This document shows, piece by piece, positions 1 to 6,179 of a DNA stretch of 7,856 bases. Source of the DNA: Bradyrhizobium sp. (GTDB taxonomy: Bacteria > Pseudomonadota > Alphaproteobacteria > Rhizobiales > Xanthobacteraceae); NCBI GenBank assembly GCA_028290165.1, contig JAQGKJ010000267.1, forward strand, positions 1-7,856. Reading direction: 5' to 3'. Under the pieces are notes generated by a model. That model ran no database searches, had not been told where the DNA came from, and saw only the letters and a list, made by a program, of their open reading frames with translations. Position 1 is the stretch's first letter, and every line of letters starts with the position of its first letter. The position numbers and the translations under genes are program-made.

Positions 1-32
1 GCGGCTCCAACCCTGAAAGAGAGAGACCGGGA

Positions 33-830
33 ATGAACCGACTTCTGGCCAACGGCACGGTCAACGCGGCGCAGTCGGGCGAGGGGCCCGCGCTTTTCCT
101 GTTTCATTCGCTGCTGTCGGACCGGGCCAGTTTCGACGCCATCGTCCCGCAGCTGGCGCGGTCGTTCCGGGTGATCGTTCCGGAATTGCCCGGCTTCGGA
201 CAATCCGCCGCGGTCGGCGGCGGTCTCTCTGATGTCGCCGACCGGATGGCTGAGGCGGTCAGGGACGCCGCCGGCGGCGACGACGTGATCGTGCTCGGCA
301 ACGGCTATGGCGGCTTCGTCGCGCTGCATATGGCGATCCGTCATCCCGGCATCGCCACCCGACTCATTCTCGCCGATTGCGGCGCGGCGTTTTCGGATGG
401 CGGGCGGGAGGCGTTCCGCAACATGGCGGCGGTATCCGGGGCCAAGGGGCTGGCCGCGATCACCGACGTCGCGATGCGCCGGCTGTTCGCGCCGGAGTTT
501 CAGGAGCGGCACCCCGACCTGATGCGCGATCGCCGCGAGGCGTTCTTGCGCACCGACCCGCAGGTGTTTCAGGCGGCGTGCGCGGCGCTGGCCGAGCTCG
601 ACCTGCGGCCCGAGCTTTCGCAGGTCAAGGTCCCCGTCCTCGTGCTGGTCGGCGAGCATGACGAGGCGACGCCGCCGCCGATGTCGCGCGAACTGGCCGC
701 CCGCCTGCCGCATGCGCGGCTCCGGATCCTGGCGGGCTGCGCGCATGTCCCGCAGCTGCAGGCGCCGGATCTCTTTCTGGATGCGATCGGCGATTTCATG
801 CCGGCGGACGCAGTCCGCTTCAGGCAGTAG
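33..830 (+). CDS. Alpha/beta-fold hydrolase, nucleophile Ser replaced by Gly
   Basis: This 265-residue protein has the alpha/beta hydrolase fold and no signal peptide, so it is probably cytoplasmic. Seen: the early strand and oxyanion region LFLFHSLLSD (21-30), ELPGFGQS (51-58), the elbow LGNGYGGF (88-95), the acid-loop VGEHDEATPP (206-215, Asp210) and the late His238 in AGCAHVPQLQ. The elbow normally reads G-x-S-x-G; here residue 91 is Gly (codon GGC at 303-305), one transition from the Ser codon AGC. Asp and His are kept. Family knowledge: relatives include enol-lactonases, esterases and dehalogenases, but without the serine a standard acyl-enzyme mechanism is not expected, so the substrate is unknown. 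The start is uncertain: the frame is open to the left edge. A purine-rich stretch (17-26) precedes this ATG, and the ATG overlaps a TGA in another frame (ATGA at 33-36), which may be the end of an upstream gene. The 3' end overlaps the convergent phosphorylase by 11 bp. Confidence 0.9.
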   Translation: MNRLLANGTVNAAQSGEGPALFLFHSLLSDRASFDAIVPQLARSFRVIVPELPGFGQSAAVGGGLSDVADRMAEAVRDAAGGDDVIVLGNGYGGFVALHMAIRHPGIATRLILADCGAAFSDGGREAFRNMAAVSGAKGLAAITDVAMRRLFAPEFQERHPDLMRDRREAFLRTDPQVFQAACAALAELDLRPELSQVKVPVLVLVGEHDEATPPPMSRELAARLPHARLRILAGCAHVPQLQAPDLFLDAIGDFMPADAVRFRQ

Positions 831-1620
831 ACGGGCTGGGATGCAAAGCTGCGACAACGCTTTCCAACACCGCGAGGGCATCGCTCGTGCCATCGGCGTG
901 GCCCTTCTCGAAATCAACGCCATTCTGGCCCATCGTATTGGTGATGTGCGCCAGACAAAGAAGTGACACGCCAGCGGATCGTGCAAAGGCGTAGAGCGCC
1001 GCCGCTTCCATCTCGACTCCAAGTATTCCTTTGCTCCGGGCCGCCTCAATCGCTTCGGCCGTCTCACGAAACGGCGCATCCGTGGTCCAGGTGCCGCCGA
1101 CGACCACTCGTGGTCCCCCTTTCGAGGTGGCCTTGGCCGCGCTTTCGACTAGCCATGGGTCAGCCTCGGCGAACTCGGCAGGCGCCGCGTAATGGTAGCT
1201 GGTCCCCTCGTCGCGCAACGCCCGATCAATGACGACGAAATAGGGCGGCGGTCCGGATGCCATAATCTGACCGGCCGAAGTGAGGCTGACGAGCAGCCGA
1301 CAGCCGCTCGCGAATAATTCTTCAGCCACCAGAACTGCGAACGAAGCCCCCACCACCCGGCCAATAATGCCTACCTTTTGCCCGGCAAGCGAAAAGGTAT
1401 CCAGTTCGGTGTGGTAGCAGGGCCAGCCTGCAAAGGGTTTGGTCTTTCCCGTCGCGCGAAGCGTGCGCACAAGGTCGCCATCGGGGTCCAGCAGGCATAC
1501 CGGCGGCACTTCAACAGTCGGGAGGTTCTTTTGGCGTCTTGCCTCGCGCAGCAACGCAGAAGGCTCAAAGACCGAAGGTGATGAAGTGTTCTTGTGATCT
1601 AGTATCGGAGGCGTAACCAT
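820..1620 (-). CDS. Nucleoside phosphorylase family protein (PNP/UDP phosphorylase superfamily)
   Basis: This is a predicted cytoplasmic nucleoside phosphorylase, which would split a nucleoside with phosphate into free base and ribose-1-phosphate for salvage. Counting from the ATG at 1620 (266 aa), the seen motifs are GASFAVLVAEEL (91-102), VSLTSAG (111-117), the loop RDEGTSYHY (136-144), GGTWTTDAPFRET (175-187) and the signature GVEMEAAALYAFA (201-213), whose Glu and Met contact the ribose in this superfamily. The later site that often carries a base-binding Asp reads HITNTMG here, so base specificity cannot be assigned; it is closer to uridine phosphorylase-like than to classical purine enzymes. 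The frame is open further upstream (ATGs at 1659 and 1689), but those starts reach up to or into the divergent methyltransferase gene and have no Shine-Dalgarno. The chosen start has only a weak AGG upstream, so it is tentative. Base composition is lower in GC than the hydrolase it overlaps. Confidence 0.85.
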   Translation of the reverse strand: MVTPPILDHKNTSSPSVFEPSALLREARRQKNLPTVEVPPVCLLDPDGDLVRTLRATGKTKPFAGWPCYHTELDTFSLAGQKVGIIGRVVGASFAVLVAEELFASGCRLLVSLTSAGQIMASGPPPYFVVIDRALRDEGTSYHYAAPAEFAEADPWLVESAAKATSKGGPRVVVGGTWTTDAPFRETAEAIEAARSKGILGVEMEAAALYAFARSAGVSLLCLAHITNTMGQNGVDFEKGHADGTSDALAVLESVVAALHPSPSTA

Positions 1621-1648
1621 CTTGATGCGACCTGGCGGCGTTGCGGGT

Positions 1649-1655
1649 GAAGGAG
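1649..1655 (+). promoter_or_regulatory. Shine-Dalgarno of the methyltransferase gene
   Basis: GAAGGAG lies 7 nt before the ATG at 1663 and fixes that start. The gap to the divergent phosphorylase start at 1620 is only 42 bp, so at least one of the two promoters must lie inside the opposite gene. Confidence 0.75.
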
Positions 1656-1662
1656 ACATTTT

Positions 1663-2322
1663 ATGAGCGATACTGGCAGAAAGGCCCATTGGGAGAATGT
1701 CTACAGGACCAAAGGCGAAAGAGAAGTCAGCTGGTTCCAGGAAAATCCCGCGCCATCTCTCGAGCTGATAACACTGGCAGGTCTTTCCGCCGATGCTTCG
1801 ATCATCGATATCGGGGGCGGCGCGTCACGACTCGTGGACGCGCTTGTCGAACGTAACCGTGGCCAGATCACGGTCCTGGATCTTTCCGCCGCTGCTCTCG
1901 ATGCGGCCAGGGAGCGTCTGGGGGCACGGGGAGCGAGCGTCGAATGGGTGATTGCCGATGTCACCACCTGGGAGCCGTCGAAAACCTATGATCTGTGGCA
2001 CGACCGTGCCGTGTTCCATTTCCTGACCGACAGGGACGATCAGTCCGCCTATGTCGACCGGCTGAAGAAAGCTGTTAAGCCCCGAGGGTGCGCCATCATC
2101 GGAACGTTTGCTTTGGACGGCCCGGAGAGATGTAGCGGGTTGCCGATCGTACGACACGATGCAGCCTCTCTGTCCACGGTCCTGGGGACCGATTTCAAAC
2201 TGATCGACGCGCGGCGACATGACCACACGACGCCCTGGGGCGCGGTGCAGCGATTCCAGTTCAGTACGTTTCGTCGAAACCAAAACCCCGGCGCGTTTGA
2301 GCCGCCAGCCATTGCGCCCTAG
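1663..2322 (+). CDS. Class I SAM-dependent methyltransferase
   Basis: This is a 219-residue soluble methyltransferase of the Rossmann-fold class I type. Seen: the N-terminal HWENVYRTKGEREVSWFQ (9-26), the SAM-binding motif I IIDIGGGASRLVD (47-59), the acidic residue after strand 2 in VLDLS (Asp73), ADVTTWEP (98-105), motif IV YDLWHDRAVFHFLT (109-122) and the later DGPERCSGLP (152-161). This set of motifs marks a widespread bacterial family annotated only as class I SAM-dependent methyltransferase, and it resembles the thiopurine/tellurite methyltransferase group. The methyl acceptor is not known. Length is normal for the family and the gene appears intact. The start is supported by GAAGGAG 7 nt upstream. 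Thirteen bases after its stop begins the remnant of a GDCCVxC-type cysteine-rich protein. I associate that small protein with metal-resistance neighbourhoods, so a detoxification role is possible, but this is inference. GC is lower than in the flanking genes. Confidence 0.92.
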   Translation: MSDTGRKAHWENVYRTKGEREVSWFQENPAPSLELITLAGLSADASIIDIGGGASRLVDALVERNRGQITVLDLSAAALDAARERLGARGASVEWVIADVTTWEPSKTYDLWHDRAVFHFLTDRDDQSAYVDRLKKAVKPRGCAIIGTFALDGPERCSGLPIVRHDAASLSTVLGTDFKLIDARRHDHTTPWGAVQRFQFSTFRRNQNPGAFEPPAIAP

Positions 2323-2335
2323 CACCGGCCGGAGG

Positions 2336-2515
2336 ATGGAATGGTTTCCATCCGTCATCACCTGCCCGAAATGCGGAAATAGCGCGGCCGAACCCGATGC
2401 CCGAAAACGCATGCCAGTTTTTCTATGATTGCAGGAATTGCGGAGAGCGTCTCAAGCCAGAAGCGGAGATTGCTGTCGCAAGTGACACGGCGAGATTGGG
2501 CACCTTCCGCGATTG
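2336..2515 (+). pseudogene. Frameshifted remnant of a GDCCVxC-type zinc-ribbon protein
   Basis: Three short stretches in alternating frames read as one small cysteine-rich protein. From 2351 one frame gives SVITCPKCGNSAAEP. One extra base near 2396 moves the reading to MPENACQFFYDCRNCGERLK (2397-2456), followed by PEA. One missing base near 2466 then restores the first frame for GDCC (2465-2476), followed by Arg, Lys and a TGA (2483-2485). Family knowledge: intact members are about 60-80 residues, with ITCPxCG, MPxxACQFFYxC and GDCCVxC in this order, and probably bind zinc through the paired cysteines. The present sequence cannot make the full protein without two frameshifts. An ATG at 2336 directly abuts a GGAGG, an unusual zero spacing. 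The tail after 2486 only loosely resembles the expected SYGxVxCPP. Decay is the simplest reading; two sequencing errors are the alternative. Bases 2516-2666, up to the next gene, hold nothing I can assign except that gene's ribosome binding site. Confidence 0.75.
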
Positions 2516-2654
2516 ATCGCTCCCTTTCTCCGTCAGCCGGAATGCTGCCCCTGGTGGCCGCGGGCGTCCTGGAAGGCAGTGAATTGCGTTGCGCCTTGCA
2601 AAAGCGTGGCGGCCGCTGCATCATCCCCGCAACAAGAGTTTTTAAAAAGACATT

Positions 2655-2662
2655 GGGGGGAA
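2655..2662 (+). promoter_or_regulatory. Shine-Dalgarno of the amidohydrolase gene
   Basis: GGGGGGAA sits 4 nt before the ATG at 2667. It supports this start, whose product begins directly with a twin-arginine signal. No clear -35/-10 pair was found in 2516-2654. Confidence 0.6.
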
Positions 2663-2666
2663 TTCC

Positions 2667-3956
2667 ATGTCGGCATTATCACGCCGCGATTTTCTCGCGC
2701 TTACCGGTTCCGCAGCTGCCGCAACCGTGGGGTCGTTCTCGACCGCCGCAGATGCCGCGATGGGACCGAACGACAAGTTCGATCTTGTGATCAAGGGCGG
2801 CGACGTGCTCGACCCCAGCCAGTCGCTGCGGGGCAAACGCGACATCGGCATCCGCTGGGGCGTGGTCGAGGCGATCGAGGCGGAAATTCCGGCCGCCCGC
2901 GCATCGAAGACCATCGATGCCACGGGCAAACTGGTGACCCCGGGGCTGATCGACCTGCATTGCCACGTCTATCCGTACGGCTCGGCGATCGGCATTCCCG
3001 CCGACGAGCTGGTGCAATTTCAGGGCACCACCACGGTGGTGTCGGCGGGCGATGCCGGCGTCAACAACCTCGCGGCGCTGCGCCGCTACATCGTGGCGCA
3101 GTCGCGGGCGCGGATCTATGCGTTCGTGCACATCGCCAACAACGGATTGTCGGCATTCCCGGTCTCCGAGCTCTACAATATCGACAACGCCCAGGTGGAA
3201 GCCTGCGCGATGGCGCTGGCGGAAAATCCGGATTTCCTGATCGGCGTCAAGGTGCGGATGTCGGAGAACGTGATCTTCAAGCACGGCCTCGAGCCGCTGA
3301 AGCGCGGCATCCAGGCCTGCGAGATGTGCGGCTGGCCCGCGAAAATGATGGTGCATATCGGCGGCGTCGAGACCGGCGAGCTGATGTCGCAGATTCTCGA
3401 TCTGCTGCGGCCCGGCGACGTGCTGACCCATGCCTATTCGGGCTTCCCGAACATGTCCGGCGCGTTCACCAACATCGTGCAGAACGGCAGGCTGCTGCCG
3501 GCGGCGCTTGCCGCCAAGCAGCGCGGCGTGATCTTCGACGTCGGGCACGGCGGCGGCAGTTTCGACTTCACAGTCGCCGAAGTGGCGATTCCCGGCGGCT
3601 GTGCGCCGGATACGATCTCGTCCGACATTCACGTATTTTCAGGCAATTCGCCGGGCGTGCCGTATCTGCCGAACGTCATGAGCAAATTCCTGTTGCTCGG
3701 CTTTTCGCTGGAGCAGGTGGTGACGATGACGACCACCGCGCCGGCCAGGATCATCAACCGCGCGCCGAAGATCGGCACGCTGCAGGTCGGCGCGCCCGCC
3801 GATGTCGCCATCCTGGAGTTGGTGGAAGGCCCGGTGACGTTCGTCGACACCCGCAACAACAAGCGCGACGGCAACGTGGTGTTGAAGCCGGTGCAGACCG
3901 TGATCAACGGCGTGCCGTTCGGGCGGCCCTATCAATCGCCGTTCTCGGTGCGATAG
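2667..3956 (+). CDS. Tat-exported amidohydrolase/deacetylase family metallohydrolase
   Basis: This 429-residue protein belongs to the amidohydrolase superfamily (TIM-barrel metal-dependent hydrolases, group called amidohydrolase/deacetylase). Seen: a twin-arginine signal SRRDFLAL (5-12), a hydrophobic alanine-rich stretch and an AxA site near residue 30, indicating folded export to the periplasm. The domain opens with FDLVIKGGDVLDP (38-50) and has the metal ligands HxH in IDLHCHVY (His98, His100), a lysine in GVKVRMS (Lys195, usually carboxylated), His230 in MMVHIGG, His255 in LTHAYSG and catalytic Asp320 in SSDIH. It ends with GAPADVAILE (375-384), typical of the C-terminal beta-sandwich. 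All key residues are present, so it should be an active binuclear metal enzyme. Characterised relatives hydrolyse acylated small molecules such as N-acyl amino acids or acetyl-mandelate esters, but the substrate here cannot be read from sequence. It stands alone and is convergent with the exported hydrolase at 4162-5268. Confidence 0.92.
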   Translation: MSALSRRDFLALTGSAAAATVGSFSTAADAAMGPNDKFDLVIKGGDVLDPSQSLRGKRDIGIRWGVVEAIEAEIPAARASKTIDATGKLVTPGLIDLHCHVYPYGSAIGIPADELVQFQGTTTVVSAGDAGVNNLAALRRYIVAQSRARIYAFVHIANNGLSAFPVSELYNIDNAQVEACAMALAENPDFLIGVKVRMSENVIFKHGLEPLKRGIQACEMCGWPAKMMVHIGGVETGELMSQILDLLRPGDVLTHAYSGFPNMSGAFTNIVQNGRLLPAALAAKQRGVIFDVGHGGGSFDFTVAEVAIPGGCAPDTISSDIHVFSGNSPGVPYLPNVMSKFLLLGFSLEQVVTMTTTAPARIINRAPKIGTLQVGAPADVAILELVEGPVTFVDTRNNKRDGNVVLKPVQTVINGVPFGRPYQSPFSVR

Positions 3957-4128
3957 CGAATTGATCTGCCTGAGCAGGTCGTGTTCAGCCTGTCCCCCAG
4001 GCCGCCGCAAAGTTGCGAACGGCCCGATGGGTTCCAGCATTCGCAACGGGCGGACAGCGCAGTCTACCGGCGCGTTGATGCACGAAATCTCCGGCCAACT
4101 TGTTGCGTCAAAACGAGAATCGAGAGCG

Positions 4129-4153
4129 TCGGTTCTGATTCGATCAGAACCGA
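4129..4153. repeat. Perfect 11-bp inverted repeat with TCG loop, possible dispersed palindrome/terminator
   Basis: The arms TCGGTTCTGAT (4129-4139) and ATCAGAACCGA (4143-4153) are fully complementary and separated by TCG. The element lies 8 bp beyond the stop of the minus-strand hydrolase, inside the 205-bp convergent gap (3957-4161), so it is well placed to end transcription. Neither strand has a T-run directly after the stem; the minus strand has TTTT only some 13 bases later. The palindrome and its flanks (GCGTCAAAACGAGAA before, ATGCTCTA after) resemble intergenic elements I recall as repeated in Bradyrhizobium-type genomes. That repeat membership is from memory and cannot be shown within this window. 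Confidence 0.6.
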
Positions 4154-4161
4154 TCCATGCT

Positions 4162-5268
4162 CTAATCGGGCTTCTTGCCGCTATCCTTCACGCCCTCAAG
4201 GAACGCGCGCGTCTCGCGGTTGAGAAACTCCACATCCGCTGGAATCGCGCCCCCCGCCGAGGCGTGGCCTGTCACCGTGCCGGGGCTGATCGTCATCATC
4301 TTGACGCGGTTAATGCTCTTGCCTGCCTCCTGCGGCTCGAATTCCGGATTGAGCAAATCCTTGGTGCCGGTGAGGATCAGTGTCGTGGCCTTGATCGACG
4401 TCAGCGCTTTGGCGGTGTCGCCATTGAAACCCGGCGTCGTGCCGACGTCGTGCCGCTCATACGCCCAGGTCTGATAGATCCAGTCGTTGGCGTCGAATGC
4501 CTTGAGCACCGCGGTCTCCTGTTGCTCCATCCATGGCAGGACATCGACACCGTTCTTGAACTGTGCCGAATACATGTCCGGTGTGCGCGCCGACAGCAGA
4601 TTGAGAATGTCACGCCAAAGCCGCACGCCCTTCTCGGGCGGCGCGTAGTAATTGCCGTCCTTAAATGCCGGGTAGGTCATGATCGCCTTGCGCGAGGCTT
4701 CCAGCACCGCCACGGTCCAGCCCGGCGTCTTCGCCAGCGGCACCATCGCCACCAGCACGTCCATGAAATCGGGATGGCTGACGCCCCATTGCAGCGTCTG
4801 CATACCGCCCATCGACGGGCCGATCACGGCGACGACATGGTCGAGGCCGAATTTTTCCTTGAGCAGGCGGTATTGCGATTCCACCATGTCGCGGATGGTG
4901 AATTTCGGAAATTGCATCCGCGGCTGCGCTTTCGAGGTGCTTGGCGAAGTGGAAAGCCCGTTGGCAATCGCATCGGTGCAAATGATAAAGTATTTGTCGG
5001 GGTCGAGCGCCTTACCCGGGCCGATCATGAAATCAATTCGATGATGATTGCCGCCCACTGCCGTCACCATCAAAATGGCGTTGGATTTTTTTGCGTTCAA
5101 GGTGCCGTGGGTGACGTAGGAGATCGAGAAATCCTTGATGGCCTCGCCGCTTTCAAGCTTGAGGTCGCCTTCGCTGTAGAGCTGGTGCGGCGGCTGTTGC
5201 GGCGTATGCGCCGCGGCGGGCACCGATAGCAACAGGCCGGCGGTGACGAGATGTCCGATGCGTTTCAC
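4162..5268 (-). CDS. Exported alpha/beta hydrolase, homoserine O-acetyltransferase-like (MetX fold)
   Basis: This 368-residue protein has a Sec-type signal peptide (MKRI, then a hydrophobic core at 7-17, AAA cut site near 20) and an alpha/beta hydrolase domain of the MetX (homoserine O-acetyltransferase-like) kind. Seen: YVTHGTLNAKKSNAIL (51-66), the oxyanion region TAVGGNHH (69-76), DKYFIICTDAIANGLSTSPS (91-110), the elbow IGPSMGGMQTLQW (149-161) with nucleophile Ser152, the acid in GTKDLLNP (Asp304) and the base in TGHASAGG (His335). The triad is complete. True MetX enzymes are cytoplasmic, so a periplasmic location argues for a related esterase or acyltransferase acting on an unknown substrate rather than methionine synthesis. 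The start is GTG, chosen because GGGGGAG (5276-5282) lies 7 nt upstream and the signal peptide begins there. It is transcribed alone; a palindrome at 5325-5338 lies in its upstream region, and an inverted repeat follows its stop. Confidence 0.9.
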   Translation of the reverse strand: MKRIGHLVTAGLLLSVPAAAHTPQQPPHQLYSEGDLKLESGEAIKDFSISYVTHGTLNAKKSNAILMVTAVGGNHHRIDFMIGPGKALDPDKYFIICTDAIANGLSTSPSTSKAQPRMQFPKFTIRDMVESQYRLLKEKFGLDHVVAVIGPSMGGMQTLQWGVSHPDFMDVLVAMVPLAKTPGWTVAVLEASRKAIMTYPAFKDGNYYAPPEKGVRLWRDILNLLSARTPDMYSAQFKNGVDVLPWMEQQETAVLKAFDANDWIYQTWAYERHDVGTTPGFNGDTAKALTSIKATTLILTGTKDLLNPEFEPQEAGKSINRVKMMTISPGTVTGHASAGGAIPADVEFLNRETRAFLEGVKDSGKKPD

Positions 5269-5324
5269 GTGGTTTCTCCCCCTGCGCGTACAAAATGATG
5301 GTTACGTTTTTACGAAGTGGGCAC

Positions 5325-5338
5325 TCGCTAATTAGCGA
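5325..5338. promoter_or_regulatory. Perfect 14-bp palindrome, candidate operator
   Basis: TCGCTAATTAGCGA is a perfect dyad, 57-70 bp upstream of the GTG start of the minus-strand exported hydrolase. Its size and AT-rich centre suit a dimeric regulator of the MarR, TetR or LysR kind. No regulator gene is in the window, so the binding protein is unknown. The match could also be chance, although AT-rich dyads of this length are uncommon in such GC-rich DNA. Confidence 0.4.
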
Positions 5339-5415
5339 TTGTGCTAAAGTAGCCCAAAGTGGAATTAATGATCGCAATTTTCCCCGGTTCCGTGCAAGGG
5401 CGGTCGGGGTCAATT

Positions 5416-5494
5416 CGTCGGCCAATCGACGCAAAACAGGAGGACGCTCGGCGGTACCTGTAATCGCATCGGGTTCGTCGAGCGAACTCGGTGC
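5416..5494 (+). other. Three consecutive hairpins, possible structured RNA
   Basis: Three stem-loops follow one another with 4-nt spacers: CGTCG/CGACG (5416-5431), ACAGG/CCTGT (5436-5461) and a 12-bp stem GCATCGGGTTCG/CGAACTCGGTGC (5466-5494, loop TCGAG). The long stem contains two G-U pairs when read as plus-strand RNA. These would be A-C mismatches on the minus strand, so plus-strand transcription is favoured. No promoter or T-run terminator is convincing, and I do not recognise an RNA family. Confidence 0.3.
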
Positions 5495-5633
5495 AGCCGT
5501 TCAGGTGCAGATGGCCTAAAAGCGACAGAGGAGAAATCCGATCCGGTGCGAATCTTCCGGCTCGTCCGCCTTTCCAATAATCGGGCGTCGACCGCCCTGC
5601 AGGAGAGTGGCTTTAGATGCGAACCTTTCCGCA

Positions 5634-6080
5634 TCATCCATCTGATACGCCGACACGATGGCGATAAACCATTTCCCAGCCTTTCCACCCTGAAAAAAGC
5701 AGGATCAAAACTACGACCAGCGAGAGGATCAGCCCCATTGGGATAATCGCCGCGCTTCCGTGCTCATAGCGCGAATACCAGTTGTAGGCCTCGATAACGA
5801 CTGCGATGATGTTGGCGGCCGCATGCAGCCACGCATCCGAAAGATTTCGAATTTGATCGTCGCCCATGACGTCGACCAAGCCCATCACGGCTGCCAGCGC
5901 GGCCATGATCAGACCGACGCCTAACAGCCACAACGCAGCGGTTGACCAGAAGTCGTTCGCGGTTCGCCAGAACGCGATGTCGCAAACCAGCGTCAACACA
6001 AAGCAGGCAAGGGGAAATGGGATAAGCATCGGATGGATGGGGTGGCCGGCGATTTGAGCGGTTGATCTGGGGTTTGGCAT
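5634..6080 (-). CDS. DUF2231 domain-containing inner-membrane protein
   Basis: This is a small integral membrane protein of 148 residues from the ATG at 6080. Seen: the DUF2231 opening GHPIHPMLIPFPLACFV (12-28), then hydrophobic segments at about 18-38, 46-69, 84-103 and 112-131, which give four likely membrane spans, and a short basic C-terminus (WKGWEMVYRHR). The His residues of HPIHP at the start of the first span, GLVD (67-70) and a His in the third span (LHAAAN, 85-90) are conserved features that could bind metal or heme, but the function of this family is not established. The frame also opens at a TTG (6092); the ATG is preferred because GGAGGAG (6084-6090) lies just before it and would fall inside the longer form. 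It is a lone minus-strand gene between two gaps, the kinase ending about 235 bp upstream. Confidence 0.88.
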   Translation of the reverse strand: MPNPRSTAQIAGHPIHPMLIPFPLACFVLTLVCDIAFWRTANDFWSTAALWLLGVGLIMAALAAVMGLVDVMGDDQIRNLSDAWLHAAANIIAVVIEAYNWYSRYEHGSAAIIPMGLILSLVVVLILLFSGWKGWEMVYRHRVGVSDG

Positions 6081-6179
6081 CGACTCCTCCAACCAGCGAG
6101 CTGCGGGGCTCAGTCGCGGCGCGCAACAATGCGCGGAGGCGTTTCGTTCCGGGCTGCCGTCAGTCCCAGAGCAACAAGC

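Larger units (their letters stand above)
5269..5633. other. 365-bp intergenic region with palindrome and hairpins
   Basis: This gap lies upstream of the GTG start at 5268 and downstream of the DUF2231 stop at 5634. It should hold the promoter of the exported hydrolase. The stretch 5285-5395 is AT-richer than its surroundings and includes a 14-bp palindrome. Bases 5416-5494 fold into three hairpins. Near the DUF2231 stop, GATGCG (5616-5621) pairs with CGCATC (5630-5635), a weak terminator candidate without a T-run. Short open frames cross the gap on both strands, but none has a recognisable domain or a good ribosome binding site. Confidence 0.55.

Noticed and set aside
1..36. Possible C-terminus of an upstream gene ending in TGA at 34-36
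   Set aside because: Only eleven codons are visible, too few to call a gene, although an ATGA overlap with the hydrolase start is a plausible coupling.
1825..2412. Minus-strand frame of 195 codons over the methyltransferase
   Set aside because: No domain or ribosome binding site; the plus strand encodes clear SAM-binding motifs.
2425..2790. Plus-strand 121-codon frame across 2516-2666
   Set aside because: No recognised motif; its first part overlaps the zinc-ribbon remnant and its last part the amidohydrolase start.
2513..3964. Long plus-strand open frame (483 codons) over the amidohydrolase gene
   Set aside because: It is a shadow frame: the product is Arg/Gly/Ala-rich with no domain, while the overlapping frame has a Tat signal, metal ligands and a good ribosome binding site.
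3961..5229. Long plus-strand open frame (422 codons) opposite the MetX-like hydrolase
   Set aside because: It is His/Arg-rich without recognisable motifs; the minus-strand gene has a full catalytic triad, a signal peptide and a ribosome binding site.
5295..5519. Short plus-strand frame (74 codons) in the 5269-5633 gap
   Set aside because: No convincing ribosome binding site, no domain, and it runs across the palindrome and hairpins.
5544..5572. tRNA-like 3' end (GCGAATC loop followed by a CCGCC end)
   Set aside because: No matching acceptor strand, D-arm or anticodon arm at the proper distance upstream; the T-loop also lacks the usual TTC.
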